DNA of 64,000 bases, from the NCBI GenBank assembly GCA_017502085.1, contig JAFVVQ010000017.1, forward strand, positions 26,130-90,129, given 5' to 3'. The stretch comes from Clostridia bacterium (GTDB taxonomy: Bacteria; Bacillota; Clostridia; Oscillospirales; Acutalibacteraceae). A program made the position numbers and the translations under genes. Shown here in pieces: positions 45,968 through 54,530 of this stretch (its first letter is position 1; each line of letters begins with the position of its first letter). Under the pieces are notes generated by a model. The model saw nothing but the letters and a program-made list of their open reading frames with translations, was not told the origin of the DNA and did not search any database.

Positions 45968-46798
45968 TTACTGCATCTTTGACAAAAAATCAACCGCATC
46001 GGCAACATATTTATCGTCTGCAAGTTCCACCGCACCCTTGTCAACAAGTGCCGCTGTTGCGGGGTCAATGGGAAGCCTTGCAAGAACGGGAACACCGAGT
46101 TCCTCCGCAACGGTTTCAAGCTTGCTTTCGCCGAAAACAGGGAATTCCTTTCCGCAATCGGGGCAGACAACATAGCTCATATTTTCAACCAAACCGAGAA
46201 CGGGAATATTCATCATCTTCGCCATATTGAAAGCTTTTTTGACAATCATTGTAACAAGATCCTGAGGTGTTGTGACAATGATAATGCCGTCAACGGGAAG
46301 ATTCTGGAAAACGGTGAGCGAAACGTCACCCGTTCCGGGAGGCATATCAACGAACATATAATCAACGTCGCCCCACGCAACGTCCTTCCAGAACTGCTGG
46401 ATAACACCCGAAATAACGGGACCTCTCCATACGACGGGTGAATCCTCGCTCTCAAGGAGAAGGTTGACGGACATAATCTTGATGCCTGTATTGCTTTCTT
46501 CGGGAAGAAGACCCGTTTCGTCTGCTTTTGCTCTTGTTCTGATACCGAATGACTTGGGAATCGAGGGACCTGTTATATCCGCATCAAGCACCGCACAGGC
46601 ATTGCCTCTTGCCTGCATTGCGCTTGCGAGCATAGACGTTACAAGTGACTTACCTACGCCGCCCTTACCGCTGACAACACCGATAACCTTTTTAATGTTG
46701 CTGAAAGGACCGCTGGGAATTCTTAAATCTTCTTTTTTCGATGAGCAACCGCCCGCTGATGCACAGCTTGAGCAATTGCCGCTGCATGCTTCACTCAT
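45968..46798 (-). CDS. mrp: Mrp/NBP35-type Fe-S carrier P-loop ATPase
   Basis: A 276-residue cytoplasmic protein. A short Cys-rich N-terminus (CSGNCSSCASAGGCSSKK) precedes the Mrp core: deviant Walker A VSGKGGVGKSLVTSML, the CPDC motif (VVCPDCGKEFPVFGES) that binds the 4Fe-4S cluster between two subunits, and DMPPGTGDVSLTVFQNL. It assembles or transfers Fe-S clusters. AGGAGA precedes ATG 46798. Lies 37 bases before serS. Confidence 0.93.
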   Translation of the reverse strand: MSEACSGNCSSCASAGGCSSKKEDLRIPSGPFSNIKKVIGVVSGKGGVGKSLVTSMLASAMQARGNACAVLDADITGPSIPKSFGIRTRAKADETGLLPEESNTGIKIMSVNLLLESEDSPVVWRGPVISGVIQQFWKDVAWGDVDYMFVDMPPGTGDVSLTVFQNLPVDGIIIVTTPQDLVTMIVKKAFNMAKMMNIPVLGLVENMSYVVCPDCGKEFPVFGESKLETVAEELGVPVLARLPIDPATAALVDKGAVELADDKYVADAVDFLSKMQ

Positions 46799-46837
46799 AG
46801 TAATTCTCCTATCTAAAAAAAATAATTATAAATTAAT

Positions 46838-47626
46838 TCAAGCCGCTAACAACTTTGAAACGAGCCGGACAAGCTCCGCAACTACATAGATGAGCGGCAT
46901 ATGTGCAATATAGATTATGAGGGCGTTTCTGCCGAGAAAACCGAAAAGCCTTATTCTCTGAGGATAAGCCCATTCGGGGAAACCTGTTGTTCTGAAGTAT
47001 CTGCCGGCAAATACACCCGCAAAAAAAATGAACATCCACGGCAGAAGCGGAAAATAATCCGCCGAGAAAAATGACGGCGATGAAATCCCGATGGGTACAA
47101 GCCAATCGGATTCATATAAGACTTCGGGAATTTTCAACAAAAGCAGATCGCCGTAGCTGAGCATACCCGATGATATTCCGCTTGTGAACGGATAAAGCAC
47201 CGCACACACAAGAAGCCCCGCAAAAGGAGGTATCCTGCCAAACGGCTTTTCGAGCAAGGTGCTGATAAGGATGCACACCGACAAAAGGTGAAGAATACCG
47301 AAATATATTTCACATTCTATAAAACCGAAAAGCGGCATAATAAATGCGGTAAAAAACGTCACAACCGCCGCCGCACCGATAAGCTTCGCCCCTCTTTTGA
47401 GATTGCTTTTTGAAAGCGAACACGATACTCCGCAAATCAGGATAAACAGACCCGCAAAAAACGGCTGTGCAGGAGCAAAAAACACAAAAAGCTTTTTTGC
47501 CCACTCATATCCGAACATCGTGCCGAGCATATAAAATGCGTGATAAAATATCATGCAGAAAACCGCTATGCCACGGAGTTCATCAAGAAAAAATATTCTT
47601 TTTTTATCCGTCGGTTTCGCTTTCAT
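46838..47626 (-). CDS. DUF1624/HGSNAT-like acyltransferase membrane protein
   Basis: A 262-residue membrane protein with about 7-8 hydrophobic segments. ATG 47626 follows GGGGAG; the longer N-terminus up to 47686 overlaps the divergent promoter. Start KRIFFLDELRGIAVFCMIFY is the DUF1624 signature with the conserved Arg and a His (FYHAF) close by, the site at which the human HGSNAT enzyme takes acetyl groups across a membrane to glucosamine. The bacterial role is unknown; O- or N-acetylation of a sugar at the cell surface fits the many sugar genes here. Confidence 0.75.
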   Translation of the reverse strand: MKAKPTDKKRIFFLDELRGIAVFCMIFYHAFYMLGTMFGYEWAKKLFVFFAPAQPFFAGLFILICGVSCSLSKSNLKRGAKLIGAAAVVTFFTAFIMPLFGFIECEIYFGILHLLSVCILISTLLEKPFGRIPPFAGLLVCAVLYPFTSGISSGMLSYGDLLLLKIPEVLYESDWLVPIGISSPSFFSADYFPLLPWMFIFFAGVFAGRYFRTTGFPEWAYPQRIRLFGFLGRNALIIYIAHMPLIYVVAELVRLVSKLLAA

Positions 47627-47654
47627 CTCATACTCCCCGCATTTTATAAATAGT

Positions 47655-47682
47655 ATTTTATCATATTGTATCAAAAATGCAA
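47655..47682 (-). promoter_or_regulatory. Promoter of the DUF1624-mrp-serS run
   Basis: On the minus strand TTGCAT (47677-47682), 16 bases, TAAAAT (47655-47660), about 30 bases before the ATG at 47626. It is back to back with the gtrA promoter. Confidence 0.55.
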
Positions 47683-47689
47683 GCATTTA

Positions 47690-47718
47690 TTGACTTTATT
47701 CCCTGATTGTTTTAAAAT
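47690..47718 (+). promoter_or_regulatory. Promoter of the gtrA-metH operon
   Basis: TTGACT (47690-47695), 17 bases, TAAAAT (47713-47718), start near 47726. No other promoter is seen before metH, so GtrA and the methionine synthase genes are co-transcribed. Confidence 0.75.
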
Positions 47719-47758
47719 AATACGATGTAGTATTGTGCTTCACGAAAGGAAGATCGGA

Positions 47759-48328
47759 ATGATAGATAAAATAAGAGAACTGCTCTTCAGAATTTTCAGA
47801 AAAGACAGCTTCATCGGTAAGCTTATTGATAAATTCTTCACCCGCGAAATTGTTTCGTATATTTTCTTTGGCGTACTGACCACCGCCGTCAATCTCATTG
47901 CATTCTATATTTTCAAGAAGTTATTTATTGCAATCGGTTGGACAGGTATACTCAACACGTTGCTTTCATCTGCGGGCTGGGAGAAGGCTCTCGCGTTTCT
48001 TTCGGACGGTTCTGATTATCTCGACGCAAACACCATTGCGTGGGTAATCGGTGTTATCTTCGCTTTCTTCACAAACAAGCTTTTTGTTTTCGAATCAAAA
48101 AGCTGGAGTCCATCCGTTGCCGGCAAAGAATTACTCGGATTCGTGGGTGCAAGAATCCTTTCTTTCTTTGCAGAAAGCTTCCTGATGTTCGTTCTCGTAA
48201 CCGTACTTTCGCAAAACGAAATTCTCGCCAAAATCCTCGTCGGAATTGTGGTTATCGTTATGAATTATGTTTTCAGCAAGCTTTTCATCTTCAAAAAGAA
48301 AAACACAGAGGATGCAAAGGGTGAATAA
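47759..48328 (+). CDS. GtrA-family membrane protein
   Basis: A 189-residue membrane protein with four hydrophobic segments; ATG 47759 has AAAGGA upstream. REIVSYIFFGVLTTAVNLIA and WVIGVIFAFFTNKLFVF are the GtrA signatures. GtrA-like proteins help flip or supply polyprenyl-linked sugars to glycosyltransferases. A charged N-terminus and a longer mid-loop (about 75-100) are extra. Its tight link to methionine synthase genes (3-base gap) has no clear reason. Confidence 0.9.
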   Translation: MIDKIRELLFRIFRKDSFIGKLIDKFFTREIVSYIFFGVLTTAVNLIAFYIFKKLFIAIGWTGILNTLLSSAGWEKALAFLSDGSDYLDANTIAWVIGVIFAFFTNKLFVFESKSWSPSVAGKELLGFVGARILSFFAESFLMFVLVTVLSQNEILAKILVGIVVIVMNYVFSKLFIFKKKNTEDAKGE

Positions 48329-48331
48329 GTT

Positions 48332-48991
48332 ATGATTAAAATTATCACCGTCGCTCCCGATGAAATCGAAATAAAGCAAAGTGCAATCGAAGAATATCTC
48401 GGCTATTTCGGAGCAAAGGCTGATGCCGTTACTCTTCCGTTGATCGAAGAATGCAGAAAGGAAATTCTTGAATGCATTGATTTCAGGGCGTGTATTGCCG
48501 AGGTCGGCTGCTGTGAAAACGAAAACGGAGGAATCTGTCTCGATTTCATGCAGATCAACAGCAAATCCCTCGCAGGCAATCTGAAAAACTGCGAAACGGC
48601 TTTTGTTTTTGCCGCAACAACCGGCACCGCACTTCATCGGCTTATCGCAAAAAATTCGCTGATATCTCCGTTGAAAGGCATTGTGACCGATTCAATCGGC
48701 TCGGCGGCAATCGAGGCTTTCTGCGATTATATCAACAAAAGCATCGGAGATACCGACTATCTGCGCCCGAGATTCAGTCCCGGATACGGTGATTTATCCC
48801 TCGGATGCCAGATAGCAATTCTTGATTTTCTTGAAGCGAAAAAGCATATCGGTCTTGCTCTCACTGACGGCGGTATGCTGACTCCCGTCAAATCAGTCAC
48901 GGCAATACTCGGGCTGAGCAAAGAAAAAAACAAATGCAGAAATAAAAAGGGCTGTATGGTTTGCAACCGTATCAACTGCCCGTATTCATAA
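48332..48991 (+). CDS. Cobalamin methionine synthase activation-domain protein
   Basis: A 219-residue protein. RPRFSPGYGDLSLGCQ is the SAM-binding loop of the MetH activation domain, and GGMLTPVKSVTAILG its C-terminal partner. The end carries a Cys set (CRNKKGCMVCNRINCPYS). In E. coli this domain is fused to MetH and rescues oxidised cobalamin with SAM and reduced flavodoxin; here it is a separate gene, as in Thermotoga and many Clostridia. It sits directly before metH. Confidence 0.88.
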   Translation: MIKIITVAPDEIEIKQSAIEEYLGYFGAKADAVTLPLIEECRKEILECIDFRACIAEVGCCENENGGICLDFMQINSKSLAGNLKNCETAFVFAATTGTALHRLIAKNSLISPLKGIVTDSIGSAAIEAFCDYINKSIGDTDYLRPRFSPGYGDLSLGCQIAILDFLEAKKHIGLALTDGGMLTPVKSVTAILGLSKEKNKCRNKKGCMVCNRINCPYS

Positions 48992-49004
48992 AGAAGGAAT
49001 TGAT

Positions 49005-51350
49005 ATGAATATACTCGAAAAAATCAGAAACGGAATAACCTATGTTGACGGCGGAGCGGGTACTCTGCTCCAATCGTGGGGACTTGAAGCGGGAATTTCC
49101 CCCGAAATCTGGAATATCACCAATCCCGAAAAAATAAGAGAGATGCACCGCCTTTATCTTGAAGCGGGTGCAAATATTATCACCGCCTGTACCTTCGGCG
49201 CAAACAGACTGAAATTTGACAATACTGAAGAAATCATAACCGCCGCAATCAACAACGCAAAAGAAGCGTGCAAGGGTTATGAGGATTCATTCGTTGCGCT
49301 CGATATCGGTCCTACGGGCAAGATGCTCGAGCCTCTCGGCGACCTTCCGTTTGAAGAAGCGGTTTCGGTGTTTGCCGAAACGGTCAGAATCGGTGCTTCC
49401 GCGGGTGCGGACCTGATACTGATTGAAACGATGAACGACTCCTATGAGACAAAAGCAGCCGTCATTGCCGCAAAAGAAAACTGCGATCTTCCCGTTTTTG
49501 TAACAAACGCTTACAGTGACGGCGGCAAACTTATGACGGGTGCAGATCCCGCCGCTATGGTTACAATGCTCGAGGGGCTGGGGGTTGACGCAATCGGTAT
49601 GAATTGCTCAATGGGACCCGCTCAGATGCTTGAAATCACAAAAGAAACGGCAAAATATGCTTCAGTTCCGATTATTGTAAACCCCAATGCGGGTCTGCCG
49701 AAAATCGTTGACGGCAAAAGTGTTTTCGACGTTGATGCACAAGAGTTTTCCGACATAATGTGCGATATCGTCAAAGCGGGTGCAACAATCATCGGCGGCT
49801 GCTGCGGTACAACTCCCGAATATATCCGCAAAACCGTTGAGAAAACAAAAAATCTTCCTTTTGCGTTACCCGAAAAGAAAGAAAAAACACTTATTTCATC
49901 ATATACTCACGCCGTCGAAATCGGCACAGACCCCGTCATTATCGGCGAAAGAATCAATCCGACGGGCAAAAAGAGATTCAAAGAAGCACTTCGGAACAAC
50001 GATCTGAACTATATTCTCGGTGAAGGTGTTTCGCAACACAAAAAAGGTGTTTCGGTGCTCGACGTCAACGTCGGTCTGCCCGAAATCGACGAAAAAGAAA
50101 TGCTCACCAAAGTCGTTGCATCCCTTCAGGCTGTTTCGGATCTTCCTCTCCAGATCGATACCGTTGACTACTTCGCAATGGAAGCCGCAATGAGAATATA
50201 CAACGGCAAGGCTCTTATCAATTCCGTCAACGGCAAGTCCGAAAGTATGGCGGCGGTTTTTCCGCTTGTGAAAAAATACGGTGGCTGCGTTATCGCAGTT
50301 ACTCTTGACGAAAACGGTATTCCCGAAACCGCACAGGGCAGAGTTGAAATTGCAGAAAAAATAATTGCCGAAGCCGCTGAATACGGCATCGGCAAAAATG
50401 AAATTATCGTTGACCCTCTTGCAATGGCAGTTTCAAGCGACTCCGAAAGCGCAAACGTTACTCTCGAGGCGGTCAGAATTCTCAACGGCAAGGGAATCCG
50501 CACAAGCCTCGGTGTTTCAAACATTTCATTCGGTCTGCCGTCAAGAGCAGACGTCAACGCAGTGTTCTACACAATGGCTATGCAGTGCGGTCTTGACTGT
50601 GCGATAATCAATCCCCACTCCGACGAAATGATGAAGGCGTGGCACGGTTTTATGGCTTTGACGGGCAGGGATACAAACTGCTGCGGATACATTGATTTTG
50701 CATCCGATTCCGCCCCGAAAGAAACAAAATCCGTTGCCTCCGAAACCCTTGATTCCGCTATTGTCAAAGGTCTCGGTGATTCGGCATATGCACTCGCATC
50801 CGAAATGCTCAGGACCGTTCCTCCTCTTGAGATTATAGATAAAATGATTATCCCCGCACTCAACACGGTCGGTAAAGGATTTGAAGAAAAGACGGTCTAT
50901 CTCCCCCAGCTTCTGATGAGTGCCGAAGCGGCAGGCAAGGCTTTTGATGCTGTCAAAGCGGCAATCCCTGCCGGTGAAAGCAAAAAGGGCATAATAGTTA
51001 TCGCAACAGTTAAGGGCGATATCCACGATATCGGTAAAAACATCGTCAGAACTCTGCTCGAAAACTACGGTTATGACGTTATTGACCTCGGCAGAGACGT
51101 TGCACCCGAAAAGGTTGTTGAAGCAGTCAGAGAAAGCGGTGCTCCGCTCGTCGGTTTAAGCGCACTGATGACAACAACCGTACCCGCAATGGAAGAAACA
51201 ATCAGTCTTCTCCGCAAGGAAATTCCCGATTGCAGAATCACCGTCGGCGGTGCAGTTATGACCGAGGAATATGCCGCAATGATAGGTGCGGATAACTATT
51301 CCCCCGATGCCATGAATACCGTCAGATACGCCGAAGAAATCTTTTCATAA
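49005..51350 (+). CDS. metH: Cobalamin-dependent methionine synthase, three-domain form
   Basis: A 781-residue cytoplasmic enzyme that moves a methyl group from methyl-THF to homocysteine via cobalamin. Residues about 1-285 are the homocysteine domain with Zn ligands in GMNCSMGP and GGCCGTTP. Residues about 310-560 are the pterin domain (GERINPTGKKRFKEAL; INSVNGKSE). Residues about 570-660 are the cap, and 660-781 the B12-binding Rossmann domain with base-off His in DIHDIGKN. The activation domain is missing; it is the upstream gene. GAAGGA precedes ATG 49005. No cobalamin or SAM riboswitch was found. Confidence 0.97.
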   Translation: MNILEKIRNGITYVDGGAGTLLQSWGLEAGISPEIWNITNPEKIREMHRLYLEAGANIITACTFGANRLKFDNTEEIITAAINNAKEACKGYEDSFVALDIGPTGKMLEPLGDLPFEEAVSVFAETVRIGASAGADLILIETMNDSYETKAAVIAAKENCDLPVFVTNAYSDGGKLMTGADPAAMVTMLEGLGVDAIGMNCSMGPAQMLEITKETAKYASVPIIVNPNAGLPKIVDGKSVFDVDAQEFSDIMCDIVKAGATIIGGCCGTTPEYIRKTVEKTKNLPFALPEKKEKTLISSYTHAVEIGTDPVIIGERINPTGKKRFKEALRNNDLNYILGEGVSQHKKGVSVLDVNVGLPEIDEKEMLTKVVASLQAVSDLPLQIDTVDYFAMEAAMRIYNGKALINSVNGKSESMAAVFPLVKKYGGCVIAVTLDENGIPETAQGRVEIAEKIIAEAAEYGIGKNEIIVDPLAMAVSSDSESANVTLEAVRILNGKGIRTSLGVSNISFGLPSRADVNAVFYTMAMQCGLDCAIINPHSDEMMKAWHGFMALTGRDTNCCGYIDFASDSAPKETKSVASETLDSAIVKGLGDSAYALASEMLRTVPPLEIIDKMIIPALNTVGKGFEEKTVYLPQLLMSAEAAGKAFDAVKAAIPAGESKKGIIVIATVKGDIHDIGKNIVRTLLENYGYDVIDLGRDVAPEKVVEAVRESGAPLVGLSALMTTTVPAMEETISLLRKEIPDCRITVGGAVMTEEYAAMIGADNYSPDAMNTVRYAEEIFS

Positions 51351-51364
51351 CTGCAAAGACGGAT

Positions 51365-52126
51365 TCACACCGTTTTCATCTGCAATTTGAGATTATCGCT
51401 TATCATTGCAATGAATTCGCTGTTTGTGGGTTTGCCTCTCTCATTCTGGATCGTGTAGCCGAAATATGAGCTCAGCACGTCGACGTCGCCTCTGTCCCAC
51501 GCTACCTCGATTGCGTGACGGATGGCTCTTTCGACTCTCGACGGCGTTGTTTTGAACGATTTGGCTACCGTCGGATAGAGGATTTTTGTCACAGAGCTGA
51601 TCATCTCACTGTTATTCACTGAAAGAATTATCGCCTCACGCAGATACTGATAGCCTCTGATATGGGCTGGTACTCCTATCTGATGCATTATGCGGCTGAC
51701 AACAACCTCAAGGTCCTTGAGTCCGTTTTTGCTTTCGGATGCGTTGTGAATACTCGCAAACTGCACGATTCTCTCTGCAAGCATCGTGGGATTATACGGC
51801 TTGAGAAAGTAATAATCCGCACCGTTTGAGAGGATTTCGCTCTCGATTCTTTCGTTATCGGCAGATGAAAGCACCATAACCATCGGTCTCTTCTCAAGGT
51901 GCATCGATTCGATTTCACGAAGCACTCCGAGTGCGTCGAGACGGGACATAAATCCGTCCATCAGGAGTACGTCGGGTCTCTCGCCCGCACGCAGTCTTTC
52001 GATTATCTGCGTGCCGTCCTTGATAACGGTCGATACCTCGCAGCCGTTACCTCTGAGTATCCCCGCAAGTTCGTGCAGGGTTTCGCTTCCGTCCTCGGTG
52101 AGCATAATTTTCAACTCTTTTGTCAT
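51365..52126 (-). CDS. spo0A: Sporulation master response regulator Spo0A
   Basis: A 253-residue DNA-binding response regulator. The receiver domain (1-120) keeps an acidic pair (Glu11, Asp12), the phospho-acceptor Asp57 in LLMDGFM, and Lys in FLKPYN, but the usual Pro after the acceptor is Ser (SRLDALGVL), and the N-terminal part is less alike. The C-terminal domain is nearly textbook: MHQIGVPAHIRGYQYLREAI, RVERAIRHAIEVAW (recognition helix) and KPTNSEFIAMISD. No sporulation gene lies beside it; in most Clostridia spoIVB is its neighbour. GGAGGT precedes ATG 52126. Confidence 0.97.
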   Translation of the reverse strand: MTKELKIMLTEDGSETLHELAGILRGNGCEVSTVIKDGTQIIERLRAGERPDVLLMDGFMSRLDALGVLREIESMHLEKRPMVMVLSSADNERIESEILSNGADYYFLKPYNPTMLAERIVQFASIHNASESKNGLKDLEVVVSRIMHQIGVPAHIRGYQYLREAIILSVNNSEMISSVTKILYPTVAKSFKTTPSRVERAIRHAIEVAWDRGDVDVLSSYFGYTIQNERGKPTNSEFIAMISDNLKLQMKTV

Positions 52127-52151
52127 TTTTCTACCTCCATCGACAATTTGT

Positions 52152-52194
52152 GACGCAAATTATCACCAATTTGCGTCTTTGTTGTGTTTCGTCA
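52152..52194 (-). promoter_or_regulatory. Spo0A leader: hairpin and 0A-box-like sites
   Basis: Perfect 10-pair inverted repeat GACGCAAATT/AATTTGCGTC (52152-52161 and 52168-52177), loop of 6, in the 5' leader. Just upstream on the minus strand TGACGAA (52188-52194) matches the 0A box TGNCGAA; TGTCGAT lies between hairpin and RBS with one mismatch. Suggests self-regulation by Spo0A and/or an RNA or operator switch. No T-run follows, so it is not a terminator. Confidence 0.55.
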
Positions 52195-52208
52195 CACTTT
52201 CTGTAGAA

Positions 52209-52237
52209 ATGTTAACACAGTGAGCGATAATTGTCAA
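52209..52237 (-). promoter_or_regulatory. Promoter of spo0A
   Basis: On the minus strand TTGACA (52232-52237), 17 bases, TAACAT (52209-52214). Start near 52203, so the leader of about 75 bases contains the 0A-box-like site and the hairpin. Confidence 0.8.
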
Positions 52238-52290
52238 TATTTTATAGTTAATGTCGCAATATTTTTCATCGCAAAATCCGACAAAATGCA

Positions 52291-52334
52291 GAAAAACGGA
52301 ACAGTCCGCTATGAACTGTTCCGTTAATTTTTTT
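52291..52334. terminator. Terminator downstream of the GNAT gene
   Basis: Perfect 11-pair stem AACGGAACAGT/ACTGTTCCGTT (52295-52305 and 52315-52325), loop of 9. Minus-strand T-run from 52295 down; AATTTTTTT on the plus side, so it can act both ways. Confidence 0.88.
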
Positions 52335-52341
52335 GATTCTT

Positions 52342-52896
52342 TTAAAGTTTCATTCCGAAAGCGACGTCATCTTTCCACTGTTCAATAAACTCAAAACCGT
52401 ATTTTTTATAGAATCCGATTCCCGTTGAATTTCTCTCTCCCACAGTAAGCATAACACCCTTTACGCCCTTGCTTCTGAGGTGATCAAAAAGTGCGTTTAT
52501 CAACTGACCGCCGTAACCTTTGCGATGATATTCGGGAAGAATATAAATATGAAGATGTGCGGGATATTCTTCTTTATATTTTTCCTGAAGTACGGTTGAT
52601 GTGCTTGCCCATTCATATCTGTGAGGAGGCATATCCAACGTCTGAGTCAGATATTCCGCATCAAAAACAGGCTTGAACTTATCATAGTTTTCTGCGCAGA
52701 TTACATATCCGACCGCTCTTCCGTCATCGTCAAGCACAAAACAGTTTTCGGGTTCCTTTTCTATATAATAGTTACAGAACGTGATAAGAACAAATCTCTG
52801 TGTCTGCTCAGGGTCTGTTGCGGGACCTTCGCTGTTAAGACACGCAAACTGCACGTTTTCATAATCCTTCGGATCGTATTTTCTGACCGATACCAT
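52342..52896 (-). CDS. GNAT-family acetyltransferase
   Basis: A 184-residue single-domain GNAT. IYILPEYHRKGYGGQLINAL is the acetyl-CoA motif (R/Q-x2-G-x-G), preceded by the usual strands and followed by GFYKKYGFEFIEQW. N-acetylates an unknown small molecule or protein. AAAGGGG precedes ATG 52896. Divergent from the hexosamine operon. Confidence 0.9.
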   Translation of the reverse strand: MVSVRKYDPKDYENVQFACLNSEGPATDPEQTQRFVLITFCNYYIEKEPENCFVLDDDGRAVGYVICAENYDKFKPVFDAEYLTQTLDMPPHRYEWASTSTVLQEKYKEEYPAHLHIYILPEYHRKGYGGQLINALFDHLRSKGVKGVMLTVGERNSTGIGFYKKYGFEFIEQWKDDVAFGMKL

Positions 52897-52930
52897 ATTC
52901 TTTTCCCCTTTATTTTTTTATTACCGATAA

Positions 52931-52959
52931 ATAATACAACAAAACGGAAATTAATTCAA
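52931..52959 (-). promoter_or_regulatory. Promoter of the GNAT gene
   Basis: On the minus strand TTGAAT (52954-52959), 17 bases, TATTAT (52931-52936). The rightward promoter of the hexosamine operon starts only 8 bases away at 52967. Confidence 0.6.
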
Positions 52960-52966
52960 GTATATA

Positions 52967-52994
52967 TTGAAATCGATTTATAATTGTGTATAAT
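52967..52994 (+). promoter_or_regulatory. Promoter of the hexosamine operon
   Basis: TTGAAA (52967-52972), 16 bases, TATAAT (52989-52994), about 36 bases before the GTG at 53037. The genes to 57792 overlap or nearly touch, so they form one transcript. Confidence 0.7.
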
Positions 52995-53036
52995 TATACT
53001 TAAGAATTATTTTCAAAATATTATGGGGGTGCAACC

Positions 53037-54506
53037 GTGAATATTGACAAGCTCACAAGAAAATCACTTGAAATTCTTTCAAAAAGCATAATCGCTTCAA
53101 TGCCCAAAAGCTATTTCACTTCACCCGAAAAAGCAAATAAATATATGCTGACGGGTGATGCGGAATTTACAGACAAAGCGGGTGAGTTTTTCACCTGCGG
53201 GTTTGCCAAAAAAACAGTAACACCCGACAATGTTGCCACTGAAAAATATTTTATCGCAGGTTACGATTCAAACAATCCTGCTCAGGGTGTACTTGACGAT
53301 ATGTTTGCACGCGCCGTTTATATTGATGACAATACGGGCAGAGGCGGTGTTGCACTCTGCTGTGTTGATGCTGTCGGCATCAGCCGAAAAGACATCAATG
53401 ATATCAGAAAACTCGTTATAGAAAGCGGCAGAATCCCCTCACTGAAATCAATTTCCGTTTCCGCAACCCACAGTCATTCTGCAGTTGACACACAGGGACT
53501 CTGGGGCGAAAAGATTTTCAAAAGCGGCAGAAACGAAGCTTTTATGGAAATCCTCAAAAAAAAGACGGCAGAAACAATCATTGCCGCTTATGAAAACAGA
53601 AAAGACGGCAGAATGTTTTTTGCGGTTTGCGAAGTGGAGGATATGCAGTTTGACTGCAGAACTCCGATTGCCTATGACAAAAATCTGACGAGAATCAGAT
53701 TTGAGGCAACCGACGGTTCGGGGCAGATCCAGATCATCAATTTTGCCTCTCACGCAGAGCTTCTCGGCAGCAAAACCAAGCGTATCAGCGCAGATTTCCC
53801 TGCCTATATGATTAAAGAAATTGAGGCAAAGAACAAGGATACCGAGGTTGTTTTCTTCAATGGTGCAATCGGCGGTATGATTTCAGCAAAAGAAATCAAA
53901 AAGGTTTACCGTGAAGAAATCGACTGCGAGGCATACACCAAAGAATTCGGTAAGACTCTCGGCGAAATCGCAAACTCCCTCACCGAAGAGACGGAAATCG
54001 AGCCGGTTATCAACGTCAGATCCTCTCCGATAAAGCTTGATGCGACAAACTACGTTCTTATCCTTGCCAGACTTCTCAAAGTGCTCAACAACGATATTTT
54101 CCGTGCCGATAAAAGAAGTAAGGCTCTCATCAGCTCCGAGGTCGGTTATCTTGAACTGGGCAAAAACAGAATCGGTATGTTCCTTATTCCGGGTGAGCTT
54201 TTCCCCGAACTTTGGAACGGCGAGTTCCTTTCAGCCGAGGAATCCGCCACAGGCAAGGCTGCAGATTACCGCATACTGCGTGATATGTGCAGATGCGACC
54301 ATCAGTTTGTTATCGGTCTTTGCAACGATGAACTCGGATACATAATCCCCGACAACGATTTCCTGACCGATAAAAAAACACCCTACATCAACAATGCAAA
54401 AGACAGATTCGACAGAAGCCATTATGAGGAAACAAATTCAACGGGACCCGAAACCGCAAGAACGATTCTTTGCGAAATCGGCAAGCTGATTGATTCGGTA
54501 AAGTGA
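53037..54506 (+). CDS. Neutral/alkaline ceramidase-like protein
   Basis: A 489-residue cytoplasmic protein from a GTG start with GGGGGT at 53025-53030. The layout is the Zn domain of neutral ceramidases: SVSATHSHSAVDTQG (His ligands), NFASHAELLGSK and FFNGAIGGMISAKE. Many Clostridia and Bacteroidetes have such intracellular proteins next to sugar-use genes, so a ceramide substrate is not certain; other amide or acyl bonds on amino sugars are possible. The C-terminal Ig-like domain of secreted ceramidases is missing. First gene of the hexosamine operon. Confidence 0.75.
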   Translation: MNIDKLTRKSLEILSKSIIASMPKSYFTSPEKANKYMLTGDAEFTDKAGEFFTCGFAKKTVTPDNVATEKYFIAGYDSNNPAQGVLDDMFARAVYIDDNTGRGGVALCCVDAVGISRKDINDIRKLVIESGRIPSLKSISVSATHSHSAVDTQGLWGEKIFKSGRNEAFMEILKKKTAETIIAAYENRKDGRMFFAVCEVEDMQFDCRTPIAYDKNLTRIRFEATDGSGQIQIINFASHAELLGSKTKRISADFPAYMIKEIEAKNKDTEVVFFNGAIGGMISAKEIKKVYREEIDCEAYTKEFGKTLGEIANSLTEETEIEPVINVRSSPIKLDATNYVLILARLLKVLNNDIFRADKRSKALISSEVGYLELGKNRIGMFLIPGELFPELWNGEFLSAEESATGKAADYRILRDMCRCDHQFVIGLCNDELGYIIPDNDFLTDKKTPYINNAKDRFDRSHYEETNSTGPETARTILCEIGKLIDSVK

Positions 54507-54530
54507 ATCCCTGAAGGACGGAGACATAAA

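Noticed and set aside
48992-49005. Cobalamin or SAM riboswitch for the methionine synthase operon
   Set aside because: There is no leader: the gap before metH is 13 bases, and the leader before gtrA is about 30 bases, too short for either riboswitch.
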